Assembly (NCBI GenBank): GCA_002104985.1
Contig: MCGO01000047.1
Coordinates: 124,001 to 188,000, forward strand
Source of the DNA: Rhizoclosmatium globosum
Taxonomy: Eukaryota > Chytridiomycota > Chytridiomycetes > Chytridiales > Chytriomycetaceae
Length of the DNA: 64,000 bases
Direction of reading: 5' to 3'
Part shown: positions 9,762-20,281 of the stretch, one piece after another
How positions within the stretch are numbered: the first letter of the stretch is position 1
Layout of the letters: each line of letters begins with the position of its first letter
Program-made: the position numbers and the translations under genes
Notes under the pieces: model-generated
Database searches by the model: none
What the model was told of the DNA's origin: nothing
Seen by the model: the letters and a program-made list of their open reading frames with translations, nothing else

Positions 9762-12700
9762 ATGGCTACTACTACAGACCACCAAAAGGATTCCTACTTT
9801 GAGACACAGACTCTCAAATTAAACGCACATGGCATGAGAATCATTCTCGAAATGTACCAAAGAATCGCACGAGGTCCATTGGAAGAGAATGACAAGGAGT
9901 TCCTTCATGGGACGTTTATTAGCTACTGCAAATACAACTATCCTCAATTTTTGAGGGAAGTCTCCATCCGTCCGGACATATACCCCCAGGCCAATACTAT
10001 ACATCAACTTGTTGTAAAGCTGGGAAAAGATTACAACAAGCTCCATCCCGACTATCCTGTTGTCATTCCAGCAACATTGCCAAAACCATCGAAAACTAAA
10101 GCGCCAAAAGTTGTGCGTGGAAAGCAGCCGAAGTCAGCTGAAATTGTTATCGAAGACCCCCCAACTGATGAAACTCAACCCTCGGCTAATTCAGCTGATC
10201 TTACTGCGGATGTGGATTATACGGGACTCGAAGGAATGCTCGGAGAGACGTCGCTCTCGCGCGAGCCTATGGAAGTGGACGGGGATGATCTTGATTTGTC
10301 GGTTGATCCTGTCACTGCCAATACAGTCGATCCTGTCACTACTACAGCAGATCCTACCACTACAGCCACTACCGTGCCTTTGGAAACTCCTATTGTCGCT
10401 GGATCGTCTTCTTCGGAGCCTGTAGTCACCTGTCGCGAATCAGATTTGAACAGCGTCAACACCGAAGACTCACCTTCTGTTCTCGTTGAAATGGAGGTCG
10501 ATCAGGACGTCCCTCCACAATCCCCGAAGGGCAAGGCCGTCTTGAAATGCCAGGACGTCGACGTTCAGCCATTGGACGTGCCCGTTCCAGTGGTCACCGC
10601 TCCTGCTGCCGAACACAGTTCAGCCACTCCCCCCAATCCTGGTGCCTCATCCAGACCCGTCCCAGTATCGGAGGTCGACGAGATCGTCCCTATTCCGGCT
10701 GCGATCGTTGATGCCGTGAATGCCTCGTCGAAGTTCGGTGACTTTCTAAACAAGGTTTATACCTTAATTAGAAAAGAAAAAATCACCTACGCGGAACTAC
10801 AGGACAGCGAGCCCCGGATCAAGGAGAAGTTTCCTAACTTCAAAACGGACCTGACTCGGAAAACATTCGGTCGCCAAGTGTCTGTCAACGAGCCTCGCAA
10901 CACCTACCAGAACTCTGATCGCGAGTCTCGAAACCGCCCTTCGCCAAACCCTCCACGTCAGCGTAGTCGAAGCCCGGATACTTCACCCAAGAGACCTTGT
11001 CCAACCGATCGCCGTGCAAATCGCCAGGAGGCACGTCGGCAGTCGAACAATTTGACCACGTCGAGGATTGCCCAGATGGGCTACGACGCAAGTACGTATG
11101 ATCCCTATCATACTTTTATTGGCGGGTTAGTTGGGATAACAACTACCTTGCTGGCCTACTATTTAGTACGCCTTGTCCCAATGATAACGGGGTTTCTTAT
11201 GTTGATGGAATCAACTAAAACAACAAATATAATAGGAGTCACTTACCAGCACGACAAGGAATTCTGGGAAACCGTCAGACGTATCAGGTTGAGTAAGGCG
11301 GCTACCCCAGTTGGTTCGACGTACCAGGATATCAAGGACACAACCCTACGTCTCCTTCAGGAAAAACACGGGGAACACATTGTTCGGAGTGAAATGGGAC
11401 GCGAGAAAGCCGAACGAGAGCGTCAACGTGCGGAACACGAACGTTCGGAACGTGAATTCGAGGAGGAGTTGCGTCGTTTTGAGTCGGACCAGAGTTACCA
11501 TGGAAATAACGACCAATACGGAAGTGGATACAGTCATGGTGATCGTGACTACCGCAACACACGAGGAAGTACCTCCAGAGGAGGTCGAGGAGGTCGTGGA
11601 TCCTGGAACTCCGATCGTGGAAGTTCTAGTGGAGGTATGACACTCTATACAATGGAGGAACTATTAATGACGTCTAAAATCCAGCTCCTCCCACAATGGG
11701 ATACGGAGGCCGCGGAGACCGGCAGGAGTAGACTGTTCCTTCATTTCTTTAGTAGTGCGATTAGAAGTGACGGCTCTATCATGCAGTTCTTTAAGGACGA
11801 GCAACAGGAAATCCAGTATCTTGAAGAAAACTATTCGGACGTTGCTTGGAACAAATTGATTGTGTGTCTGCAAAACTTCAAAAAGCACTTGGGAATCAGT
11901 CACTATCGATGGACTCAACCTAAGTACGGATTGATGGAATATTTATCAATGATGGGAGTCGTGTATGATCACGAAGTTGTGTCAACTCCAATGGAGACGA
12001 CACCCTCCAAAGTTTCTGGATCTCGTTCGAGGAAAGCGGACTTCCTTGACGAAATAGACGTAGCGCTGGAACCCTTTACGTCCAGCAAACAGTCGTCACC
12101 AACAAAAAGTATGTTGGCAATTGCGAATCTGTCACCCGAGAAACAGAAAGCCCTTGCCCTTGACATCGCCAAAGGACAATTAATCGCGACCGTTAATAAT
12201 GAACCGGACGAGGAGGATACCTCAAGTACCGACGGACACAGTTCAGAAGACAACAGTCGTAATTCGAAAAGGAATTATTCTTCTAAGAAGCTTCCGCCGA
12301 AAGACAGCGACGACGACGACTCTTCGGATCCAGAATCTGGATCTGGTTCGTCCAACAACTCTTCGAGCAACAGTGATAATTTGTCGTCCGAATCGGAGGT
12401 CGTTCCTTTGAAAGGCCCTTCATCGCCCAGGAAAGCTGGTGGTATCTCTAAGAAAGAAGGTATTATCCGAACAGTGGCAAAATTGACTGACTCTAAGTCA
12501 TCTTATCAATTGGCTAATAACGCCTTTGTTTCTCTAATAGAATCGCAGAACGCTATGACACATAGCTTCAACGTCATGTCGAGCCAAAGTCTCATCAAAG
12601 GACTTCAGGAACAACAACCGCCATTAACGGACAAAGCATCGGCGCAAGTTTGGCTCGAAAAGGCGGAAATGGCGAAACGTATGCTCTCACATGTTTTCGT

Positions 12701-15700
12701 GGACGACAACGCATTTGTGAGAGGTTTCTTGAACGGGACAAAGTTTGACGGTTCGATTGGACGTCAAGTGCAACTGATATTGAGTCAAACAAAACCGGGA
12801 CTCAATCTTTGGAAGTCAATCAAGGATTTTCTCAAAAAGACTGCGGAGTCTCCATTTTCGGATGAGACCCGCAAGAATAACTTTATTAAGGACTTCAGAC
12901 TTAAAACTGTGAATGCTACCGAAATTGGCTGCGAAATTGATCTCGCCCATATTGTAATCTGGGCTATCAATTCATTTGATAGATGGATTTGGAATAGGCC
13001 AGTTACAATTGAAACAGACCACTCAGCTCTCTTACCTCTCTTCAAGAAGGGTGAGCTGACAGGGCGCTTTGCAAGATGGGCATATGCACTTGCAGACTAT
13101 GACATCACATTACACCATGTAGCAGGGAAAACTCAGTTTGTGGCTGATGCCCTTTCAAGAGTGAAACTCCATAACAAGGATACACTATCACCTCGGAGAG
13201 GTGATGCTCAAAAAAGTGGGACCGATGGTCAGGAGGTTGACCAAGATGATTCTGACACTGAGTCAGATATCTCAGCGGAAACAGCCAACACTGTCTTGAT
13301 GGAACACCCCCCACTCGAAACATTTTTAGATTGCTATATGTACGGACATCACAATCCAACGCCTGAAAAAGTAGTGTACGCTGGAAATAGGTTCAAGAAA
13401 CTTTATGAGTCTATGTTGAACAAAACTGAAATGAAGCAAGAAACAACCCATCAACTAATTACGGAGCTTTCAAAGCGCATGATGCGCCGGAAGAGTCGAG
13501 ACAAGACCATCCGTTCAGTTGATGACATCCGTACATCACTAAAACCTTTGGGAGGCATAAAATGCCCTTCAGTAAACATTTCGAATGAGAACTGTAATGG
13601 CCTGAGAAACTTGTTGAAGAAGCATAATGATAAGCATGGAATAAGTCCAGCATTTCATACGGTGGATAACATTGAACACTTTCTCAATCAAAGCAAGAGT
13701 AGTATTTGGTGTATACAGGAAACCAGAGTTGGTAAAGACGGCAAAAGTCAGAAACTTGTTGAATCGTTGAAGAACCTTCCAAATTGGAACTGTTCACTTA
13801 ACGATACACAAACGGGCTATGCAGGTGTTGCCATACTTTGGAGGAAGGAGTTGAATGGAAAGTTTGACTCTGAATTGGTTAAGACCGAAAAAGGTCCATC
13901 TGTTAACGAGGAAGATGAGGGTCGTATCTTGACTCTTAAACTAGCAGACTTTGCTTTTGTAACAACCTATGTTCCTAGTGGAATGCGCAAGTCAGAGCGC
14001 CATGAATATAAGATGCGCTTCCTGGATAAACTCAAGAAGTATTGTGACTCTCTGAGAGAGCGGCACTATGTTTTTGTCCTGGGTGACTTTAATATTGCAC
14101 CAACAGCAGAGGACTTACTCCCATTTGTAAAGGAGGAAGGCTTTGAAAACAGGTTCCCTTCATCTATAACACCAGAAGAACAACTTTGGTTCTTGAAGAT
14201 GACTGAGAACTTCACAGATGGATTTAGGACTAAACACCCCAAGGAAATGGGTGCCACTTGGTTACTCAAAGGACTGGATAAGAAGGAATACCCTTTCTGG
14301 AGAATCGATCATGTCTTGGTTGACAAGCGAATCAAAGAGGAAGACTTTGATGTGCGAGTGAATATGGACAAGAGCTTAAGTGATCACTTAAGACTGGAAC
14401 TCCATGTGAACTTACATAAGTATGGTTTTGCAGATATGCCAGATGAGACCACTTGGCTTGATCCCAAGGCAGAGAGCCCTTTCACCTATGAGTGTAATTA
14501 TAACCTTGAAACAATACCATTTGAAGGATATGATGTGGCTAGGATTAAGAAGTTGCAAGAAGGGGACGAGTTCTTTAGTGAAGTCCTATTCTTCATGAGG
14601 ACAGGTAAGACCCGCGAATCCAAGTTCAAAGGAATTGTGCGCACAGCCCAGTCCATGGTTCTTGATAAGAACGGATTGTTGTACCATGTTGCTGAACTTA
14701 CTTCTAAGACAGTGAGGCGACAACCAGGTCGTATAGCATTATGCATCCCTGATGGGATGAGACAGGAGATATTTGACCGTCACCATGCCGACCTTTATGG
14801 AGCACACTTGGGTTATTCGAAGATACTACCAACTTTGTTGGATAGATTTTGGTGGCCTTCAATAATTGAAGACTTTAAGTCATATTGTGAGGGTTGCGAG
14901 ACGTGTCAGAAGACAAAAGACCACCGACAGAGGAAAGGATATCTTCACCCGATACCCATAGGAAATTACCCCAATGAGCGTATGTTTGTTGACTTTGTGG
15001 GTCCTTTGAAAGAAGGCTCAGAGACAGGCTGTCAGTATGTCATGGTGTGTATTGATAGTTTTACAAAGTGGGTTGAAGCTGTTCCTATCCCTGACCTCAA
15101 GGCTGAGACTGTGATAAAGGCCTTAGTGACAGAAGTATTTGTTAGAACCGGAATACCTGTGTTCCTTCACACAGATGGAGGCGCACCTTTCAGTGATAAC
15201 TTGATTAAGTTGTTGTCAAAAGCCCTAGGTTTTGAAAAGACATTTACTGCACCCTATTGGCCACGAGCTAACGGTACAGTCGAAAGAGTTATTAAGACCT
15301 TGTCACAAGGAATAAGGGCTTATATCAATAAGTATGAGTTTGACGACTGGGACGAGATACTCCCTTTTGTCCTGTTTGCGTACAGAACGCATGTACATTC
15401 AACCACAGGTGAAACACCTTTTTACATGTGGCACGGAAGAGATGCAAGGCTGCCCACAGACTTGTTTTTTGGGGTCAGCCCTGATGACGAGTTATACCCG
15501 GATGAGTTGGATCTCCTGGATATAGCAGAAGTCAATAAGGAAACGATATGTAACGTTAACACTGAGTTGGAGGATTCTAGCTTTACACCTAGTCACAGTG
15601 TTAGTGATTGCAGACCAGTGGATTATGTTGAGGAAACCCACACATCATTTATGATGATGAAAGGAGAGCAACCCCAGTTCCCTCGAATTGCAGTTGCAAG

Positions 15701-17420
15701 GTTTTCCAACATGAAGCAGTTCAAGGATAAGTTATGTCTTAAGATACATGGTTATAAGAAAGATGTACCCTTTTGGCAAGTGCTAAAAGATGCCTATGAG
15801 ACTTTTGCTCTAGATGTGTTAGTCTTGGTGTTTGAACCCAGAGGCAAAGGAAATACTAAGGAGCATATACCGGGGTACTTCTTCTTGAAGGACGGGACCA
15901 GTGTTGATCTTAAGGGATCTTATCGTATTCGACCGGGACATACCCCTTACTTGGTTAAGTTAGATCGTTTCCCGGCACCTAGAGTAGTGTCTATTTATAG
16001 TAGACCAGGAATTGTTCACCCTGGACCTCCCCCAGAGTCGCTTGGTGACATATCAGAAATGGCTATTGGCCCTTACCTTTCACTGAAGATGGGATTACTT
16101 ACTTGTTCCTACCGTTCATTTGGAACTGAAGGTGCACGTCCTACAGATTGGAATAGTATCATTTTTGATCCGCGATTTGAGAAGATAATTATGCTTGAGG
16201 ATAAACCTGTATGGCAAGGGTCTGGAGACTTCAAGTTCCTCCGAGCGCCTTGTCTAGGAATTGACTTTGCATATCAGGACTTAACATATAAGACTGTCCT
16301 TAGTCCACAAGTGGATGACCAGAACTTTGACCTGGAGACATTCCTTGTTCAGGATAATGAGGAATATGCTGAAGAAACTAGTGAGGAAATAAGGAAACTT
16401 GTCCTCCAGAGGTTGAGAACTGGATTGAAGGCTGCCTATGATGTTGTGAAGGACAAAGTAATGCAAGCACAGAACAAGTTGAGAGCAGCATCCTTAGAGA
16501 AGGACAGAGCTCCATACAGTTTTGAGATAGGAGACAGAGCATGGCTAGCAGTACCTATTGAAGCTGAAGCTCAAAGACTGAAAGTAACGAAGAAGTTTGT
16601 CCCCAGGTGGGTAGGCCCTGTTAGGATCTATGACCGCTCAGGAGGGGATACAGAAACCCAATACACTATCATAGAGAATTTCCCTGGACGAGTAATTGTT
16701 GTCAGGAAAGTACATGTCAGTAGACTACGGCCCTTTACCCCGACAAGGCCTATTGATTCAGCAGCTAAGGCACTGAAGGACTCCAATGTTAGTTTTGAGG
16801 ATGAGATGCGCGAGTATATGAAATATACTATCACAAACCGCCGTCCGACGGATTCTTACCAGTCTCTTGATGAGACCCATGAGATGCTTCGTAAGAAGTT
16901 TGATCCAGAGTGGTCTGAGATTGATAGATCAGATCCACTTTATGTTATATCTAATGTGAAGAAGATTAAGTTTGAGAACCGTGCTTACTGGTATCTTGTG
17001 GAATGGCTACATCAGAACAAGTCCAGGAATACTAGTTGGCAACCACATGCAGGAATGCCTGAGGCTATCCTCAATGATGTTTGGGAAAATTCAGTTAAGA
17101 AGACAAACCCTGAGTATTATGAACTTTACCAGGACTGGCTGAATGGAGAATGGACACGTACCTCACCTATGCCGAAGCTACTTAAGATTGATGATAATCT
17201 TTTGTTGACACCGCAGATTGTGAAAGCTGCATTTGCTGGCACTAAGTCTACAAGGAAGAGGACTGTGACACAGAGCAAGACCAAGGAATCTGAAAGGAAG
17301 ACCAAGACTGTTCAACAGTCAGAGACTACTGTAACCTCCAAGGCTAGAGTCTCACCTAAAGTGAATACACCAGCAACGCAACATACTAGGACACTGAGAG
17401 AACGACCTACTGTAAAGTAA
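9762..17420 (+). CDS. Ty3/gypsy-type polyprotein: gag-like, RNase H, ExoIII-like nuclease, integrase, chromodomain; no RT
   Basis: One open frame of 2552 codons. Residues 1-1040 are gag-like and low complexity, with an RGG box near 601-625, a hydrophobic stretch near 450-485 that might be an unspliced intron, and no CCHC knuckle. An RNase H segment spans about 1052-1135 (VIWAINSF, TDHSAL, ADALSR). An ExoIII/APE-type nuclease spans about 1272-1545 with QET (E1320), TYVPS (Y1403), GDFN (D1442, N1444), RIDH (D1516) and SDH (D1541, H1542). Integrase follows: zinc site H1675, H1682, C1712, C1715; catalytic D1744, D1805, E1841, with 35 residues between the last two. After a ~350-residue insert come the GPY/F-like segment (about 2281) and a chromodomain-like module (about 2394-2440). 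Protease and reverse transcriptase are absent, so the copy cannot be autonomous as read. Confidence 0.85.
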   Translation: MATTTDHQKDSYFETQTLKLNAHGMRIILEMYQRIARGPLEENDKEFLHGTFISYCKYNYPQFLREVSIRPDIYPQANTIHQLVVKLGKDYNKLHPDYPVVIPATLPKPSKTKAPKVVRGKQPKSAEIVIEDPPTDETQPSANSADLTADVDYTGLEGMLGETSLSREPMEVDGDDLDLSVDPVTANTVDPVTTTADPTTTATTVPLETPIVAGSSSSEPVVTCRESDLNSVNTEDSPSVLVEMEVDQDVPPQSPKGKAVLKCQDVDVQPLDVPVPVVTAPAAEHSSATPPNPGASSRPVPVSEVDEIVPIPAAIVDAVNASSKFGDFLNKVYTLIRKEKITYAELQDSEPRIKEKFPNFKTDLTRKTFGRQVSVNEPRNTYQNSDRESRNRPSPNPPRQRSRSPDTSPKRPCPTDRRANRQEARRQSNNLTTSRIAQMGYDASTYDPYHTFIGGLVGITTTLLAYYLVRLVPMITGFLMLMESTKTTNIIGVTYQHDKEFWETVRRIRLSKAATPVGSTYQDIKDTTLRLLQEKHGEHIVRSEMGREKAERERQRAEHERSEREFEEELRRFESDQSYHGNNDQYGSGYSHGDRDYRNTRGSTSRGGRGGRGSWNSDRGSSSGGMTLYTMEELLMTSKIQLLPQWDTEAAETGRSRLFLHFFSSAIRSDGSIMQFFKDEQQEIQYLEENYSDVAWNKLIVCLQNFKKHLGISHYRWTQPKYGLMEYLSMMGVVYDHEVVSTPMETTPSKVSGSRSRKADFLDEIDVALEPFTSSKQSSPTKSMLAIANLSPEKQKALALDIAKGQLIATVNNEPDEEDTSSTDGHSSEDNSRNSKRNYSSKKLPPKDSDDDDSSDPESGSGSSNNSSSNSDNLSSESEVVPLKGPSSPRKAGGISKKEGIIRTVAKLTDSKSSYQLANNAFVSLIESQNAMTHSFNVMSSQSLIKGLQEQQPPLTDKASAQVWLEKAEMAKRMLSHVFVDDNAFVRGFLNGTKFDGSIGRQVQLILSQTKPGLNLWKSIKDFLKKTAESPFSDETRKNNFIKDFRLKTVNATEIGCEIDLAHIVIWAINSFDRWIWNRPVTIETDHSALLPLFKKGELTGRFARWAYALADYDITLHHVAGKTQFVADALSRVKLHNKDTLSPRRGDAQKSGTDGQEVDQDDSDTESDISAETANTVLMEHPPLETFLDCYMYGHHNPTPEKVVYAGNRFKKLYESMLNKTEMKQETTHQLITELSKRMMRRKSRDKTIRSVDDIRTSLKPLGGIKCPSVNISNENCNGLRNLLKKHNDKHGISPAFHTVDNIEHFLNQSKSSIWCIQETRVGKDGKSQKLVESLKNLPNWNCSLNDTQTGYAGVAILWRKELNGKFDSELVKTEKGPSVNEEDEGRILTLKLADFAFVTTYVPSGMRKSERHEYKMRFLDKLKKYCDSLRERHYVFVLGDFNIAPTAEDLLPFVKEEGFENRFPSSITPEEQLWFLKMTENFTDGFRTKHPKEMGATWLLKGLDKKEYPFWRIDHVLVDKRIKEEDFDVRVNMDKSLSDHLRLELHVNLHKYGFADMPDETTWLDPKAESPFTYECNYNLETIPFEGYDVARIKKLQEGDEFFSEVLFFMRTGKTRESKFKGIVRTAQSMVLDKNGLLYHVAELTSKTVRRQPGRIALCIPDGMRQEIFDRHHADLYGAHLGYSKILPTLLDRFWWPSIIEDFKSYCEGCETCQKTKDHRQRKGYLHPIPIGNYPNERMFVDFVGPLKEGSETGCQYVMVCIDSFTKWVEAVPIPDLKAETVIKALVTEVFVRTGIPVFLHTDGGAPFSDNLIKLLSKALGFEKTFTAPYWPRANGTVERVIKTLSQGIRAYINKYEFDDWDEILPFVLFAYRTHVHSTTGETPFYMWHGRDARLPTDLFFGVSPDDELYPDELDLLDIAEVNKETICNVNTELEDSSFTPSHSVSDCRPVDYVEETHTSFMMMKGEQPQFPRIAVARFSNMKQFKDKLCLKIHGYKKDVPFWQVLKDAYETFALDVLVLVFEPRGKGNTKEHIPGYFFLKDGTSVDLKGSYRIRPGHTPYLVKLDRFPAPRVVSIYSRPGIVHPGPPPESLGDISEMAIGPYLSLKMGLLTCSYRSFGTEGARPTDWNSIIFDPRFEKIIMLEDKPVWQGSGDFKFLRAPCLGIDFAYQDLTYKTVLSPQVDDQNFDLETFLVQDNEEYAEETSEEIRKLVLQRLRTGLKAAYDVVKDKVMQAQNKLRAASLEKDRAPYSFEIGDRAWLAVPIEAEAQRLKVTKKFVPRWVGPVRIYDRSGGDTETQYTIIENFPGRVIVVRKVHVSRLRPFTPTRPIDSAAKALKDSNVSFEDEMREYMKYTITNRRPTDSYQSLDETHEMLRKKFDPEWSEIDRSDPLYVISNVKKIKFENRAYWYLVEWLHQNKSRNTSWQPHAGMPEAILNDVWENSVKKTNPEYYELYQDWLNGEWTRTSPMPKLLKIDDNLLLTPQIVKAAFAGTKSTRKRTVTQSKTKESERKTKTVQQSETTVTSKARVSPKVNTPATQHTRTLRERPTVK

Positions 17421-17779
17421 GGATATATGTTGCCTTGTTATAGATGGATAAGTCAGGATGACTATTTGTAGATATTGGGGCGAGAGATGTTAGGTGTAGG
17501 GTTATTTGGCGTTTCGGTTTATTTGGTATGGTGTGTATTTAGTGTTGTTACTTATAAGGTGTTATTTTAGGTTGCAGGCCTTTGAATACTAGCTTGGTGA
17601 ACTTTAAGGACAAACCCTCCAGTGACGAAACCCTAGGTCCCTCACATTTCATGCTTAACGCTACCCAGCGGTGTGATTTGTCATACCTCATAAATTTAAA
17701 ATACTATTCAACATCTTGCTGCTTCTGACACGTACCCACGTGGCTGACGGAGCAACCACAAGATTGTTTTTGGGGTCAC
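17421..17779 (+). mobile_element. Retroelement 3' untranslated region up to the 3' LTR
   Basis: This runs from the polyprotein stop to the first base of LTR copy 2. A polypurine tract is expected just before the LTR; the sequence there is GTTTTTGGGGTCAC, a weak match. No other gene is seen. Confidence 0.6.
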
Positions 17780-18732
17780 TGTGAAGTACTTCACAAGGGG
17801 TTCTTCTTGTTCATTACCTAGGTTCAAAGACTTGGCAACGGGGCTTGTATTTATTCTTTTACGTTTTGTTATATTGTTATTTTATGTACTTTACTTATTT
17901 ATTTGTTGTTATGGGGGATCAGCGGTAAATCAGTAAAGATTGAAGTTGTCTATAATTGAAGTGCTGTGGCGAGCATAGAGAGTATATTCAAGGACCCTTC
18001 GACAGTCGCTGCGGGTGAGCGCTGTTGTCGACCATATTCACGCCAGGGAATCTCGTTGCGAGTTCTGAGCGATAGTGTTGAACAAGTAGCACAGGTACAA
18101 TGGGCACAGGAAGAATCTCTAGTTAGGGGACCTGTGGGTTGTAGGTCTGGCCAAAAGTAACGTGGATAACGTCAATGGACCGTAAAGCGCTTAGGACCGG
18201 ATAACGGCTTCTGGAAATAACCGTGGTGACGTCGTTTAGTCAAAGGGGAGTTGTGCAGCCATGGATCAAGAGGTACAGCGGGGTGATCATGGTGCGACTC
18301 GACAGTTTATTATATTTGAGCGGAGGCAGGAACCTAGTTCCCCACGGATTGCTAAACCGAGCATGTATAATGACACGTTCTAACGTTTGGACTTGGTCGT
18401 TCGGAGCGTAGGAAAAGGAGCTATAGACCGTGTTGAGGTCATGCGGCACTAGTCCTAAAAGCGCTCTTCAGTGGGGTAAGTCGAGCAGCTACGAGGTGGA
18501 GTATTTCTTTATTAGTTGTGTTGTTTCTTTTATTGTTATTCTCTTTCCTGTTCTTTCCCTTCCCTTACTGTTAGTTCTACAATGCTCTAACGTGCTTAGG
18601 AACCGCACATTTCCCGCTCTGCAATTGGGGCCAATGGACCTGCAGGGTAGGATGGACATTACTTCCAAATCTATAACGATCAAGGTCTGTCGTCGTCCAG
18701 TCGATGGATCGAGACCAGTTAGAGGTTTCACA
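17780..18732 (+). mobile_element. LTR copy 2 (953 bp), 3' LTR of the retroelement
   Basis: It has the same TGTGAAG...TTTCACA ends as copy 1 and no difference was noticed. On the left it is joined to retroelement sequence and on the right to GAAC plus the LRR 3' half, as a 3' LTR at the same LRR target site should be. Confidence 0.85.
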
Positions 18733-19166
18733 GAACGCTTCCCCGAGAGATTGGAAAACTAGAGAATCTCAAGACATTGGATTTGAAGAAGAATAGGATT
18801 TCGGGGAGTGTTCCGGTTGAATGGAGCGGAATGCGACAATTGAGGTACCTCTACCTACAATCAAACCTGTTGGAATTATGTCCGTTTGACGTAGTTGCAG
18901 AAGGATGCAAATATCTACGCGTGTTGGACGTTAGTGACAATCAGTTGACAGGGCATGTTCCGTGGACAGCACTGTTACACAGTGGATCAATTTGGAGTCT
19001 ATCCCTCGCGAGAAATCAGCTTGAGTTAGGAGAATTGTCTGCAGAAAGTATTTTACGGAAGCCAAGTAGTTGTTTGAATTGGTTAGACATATCTGGAAAT
19101 TCATTCACGCTCTCCAAGCAAGACAGAACTCGATTTGAAAAGGAGCTGGAAAAGTTTATTTGTTGA
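18733..19166 (+). pseudogene. Second copy of the LRR gene 3' half
   Basis: After the GAAC target-site duplication the LRR coding of 8520-8949 is repeated to the same TGA. There is no 5' half upstream, because retroelement and LTR sequence precede it, so it cannot make the full protein. It is the 3' side of the same insertion site. Confidence 0.85.
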
Positions 19167-19675
19167 AGATTGGTGCACGTATTGTAAATAATATGTTAAT
19201 TGTTTAATTGAGAATAACATCACACCGTCTGATGCATTCGTTTCACAGCATACCAAGTAATTAATACTTAGTAATATTAATCAGCGAGCAAAAGTGGGCG
19301 GCAATGAGGAACGAATTGTCGCCCGCTGGAGCGAGCTTTTTAGGTCATGTTTGAGTGTGTTTGGAACAATATAGAATGATAGCGGGCAAAACTCGAATTT
19401 TTTCTCCGTCATCATTTCAAAACTTTGCCACAACCGCCCTCACCCAATAGTCACCCCTTCCTGGAGAACTATGGCTTATTGGAAAGCTATGGAGCAGGAA
19501 AATCGTTTGAGTTTATTTAAAAATCGAAATAATGAAGATCATATGCTGTTCTGATCAATCGCAGATTCCAACTCATTGAATCAGCAATTAAAACGGAATC
19601 CCCCACGTTGGGCTCTGGGAGTACATGCTTGGAGAAAGATTATAAAAAAATAATGAAAGAAACTTATTCCGGTGG

Positions 19676-20281
19676 AACGGTATTAAGTTTGGCAAGTTTC
19701 ATCCAACAACAATGACTCGCCCACGCAAAGCCAAGACCACGGCTACCAATGCCTTAAGGACGGCACAATTGACTCGCGCCAATGAACACGAATGATATAG
19801 ACAAGAATGGAGATATACGCCCTTTGACTGGTTTGCACTGGGTTCAGACAGAATCAACAGCTCTGATTTAACGACTGAACACAGACATCTTTTGCAATAC
19901 AACGATTGAACAGCGAACCCAATTCAATGTTCCTCCAATGTTACAGTTTGCAAAGCGCGTTTGGGATTTGGTAGCAGGATTACAGCTGTTCAAGATTGAG
20001 GTCACCATTTTGTTTCTTCTTTTCAACGATTCGGAACTTACTTTTTACTATGATGGTTTGGATAGAGCTGCGGTTGAAGTTCAAAGTGGTGAACATTTTG
20101 TATTTCAGCAGTTTGGATACCAAGTGTTTTATTGACGAAATGGAAGAATAATAAATGATGTGCACTATTACAACCGTAGGCTGGAATACAACTTAGAAAA
20201 AAGCGAGCTTTCAAAGCTCTGCTTTTCTATCTTACTTCTCAAGTAATTGAAATTGATTCTTCGATAAAAACACCAAACAAG
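19676..20281. other. Intergenic upstream of katG
   Basis: About 600 bp. Only short unconvincing frames are present; it presumably holds the katG promoter and 5' UTR. Confidence 0.4.

Larger units (their letters stand above)
17778..19675 (+). repeat. 1.9-kb direct repeat, copy 2
   Basis: Second copy of 7561-9458. It diverges from copy 1 after GGTGG at 19675, where AACGG follows and the sequence runs into the katG upstream region. Confidence 0.9.

Noticed and set aside
11092..11249. An intron (GTACGT...ACCAG) within the gag-like region
   Set aside because: It would be 158 nt and shift the frame; the frame is open without splicing. The hydrophobic stretch remains odd but unproven.
12690..12730. 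VFVDD as a reverse-transcriptase YxDD motif
   Set aside because: Surrounding residues look like gag (WLEKAEMAKRMLSH, FVRGFLNG), with no other RT blocks; taken as coincidence.
18006..18500. Small genes inside the LTRs
   Set aside because: The same short frames appear in both LTR copies and match no retroelement or host protein.
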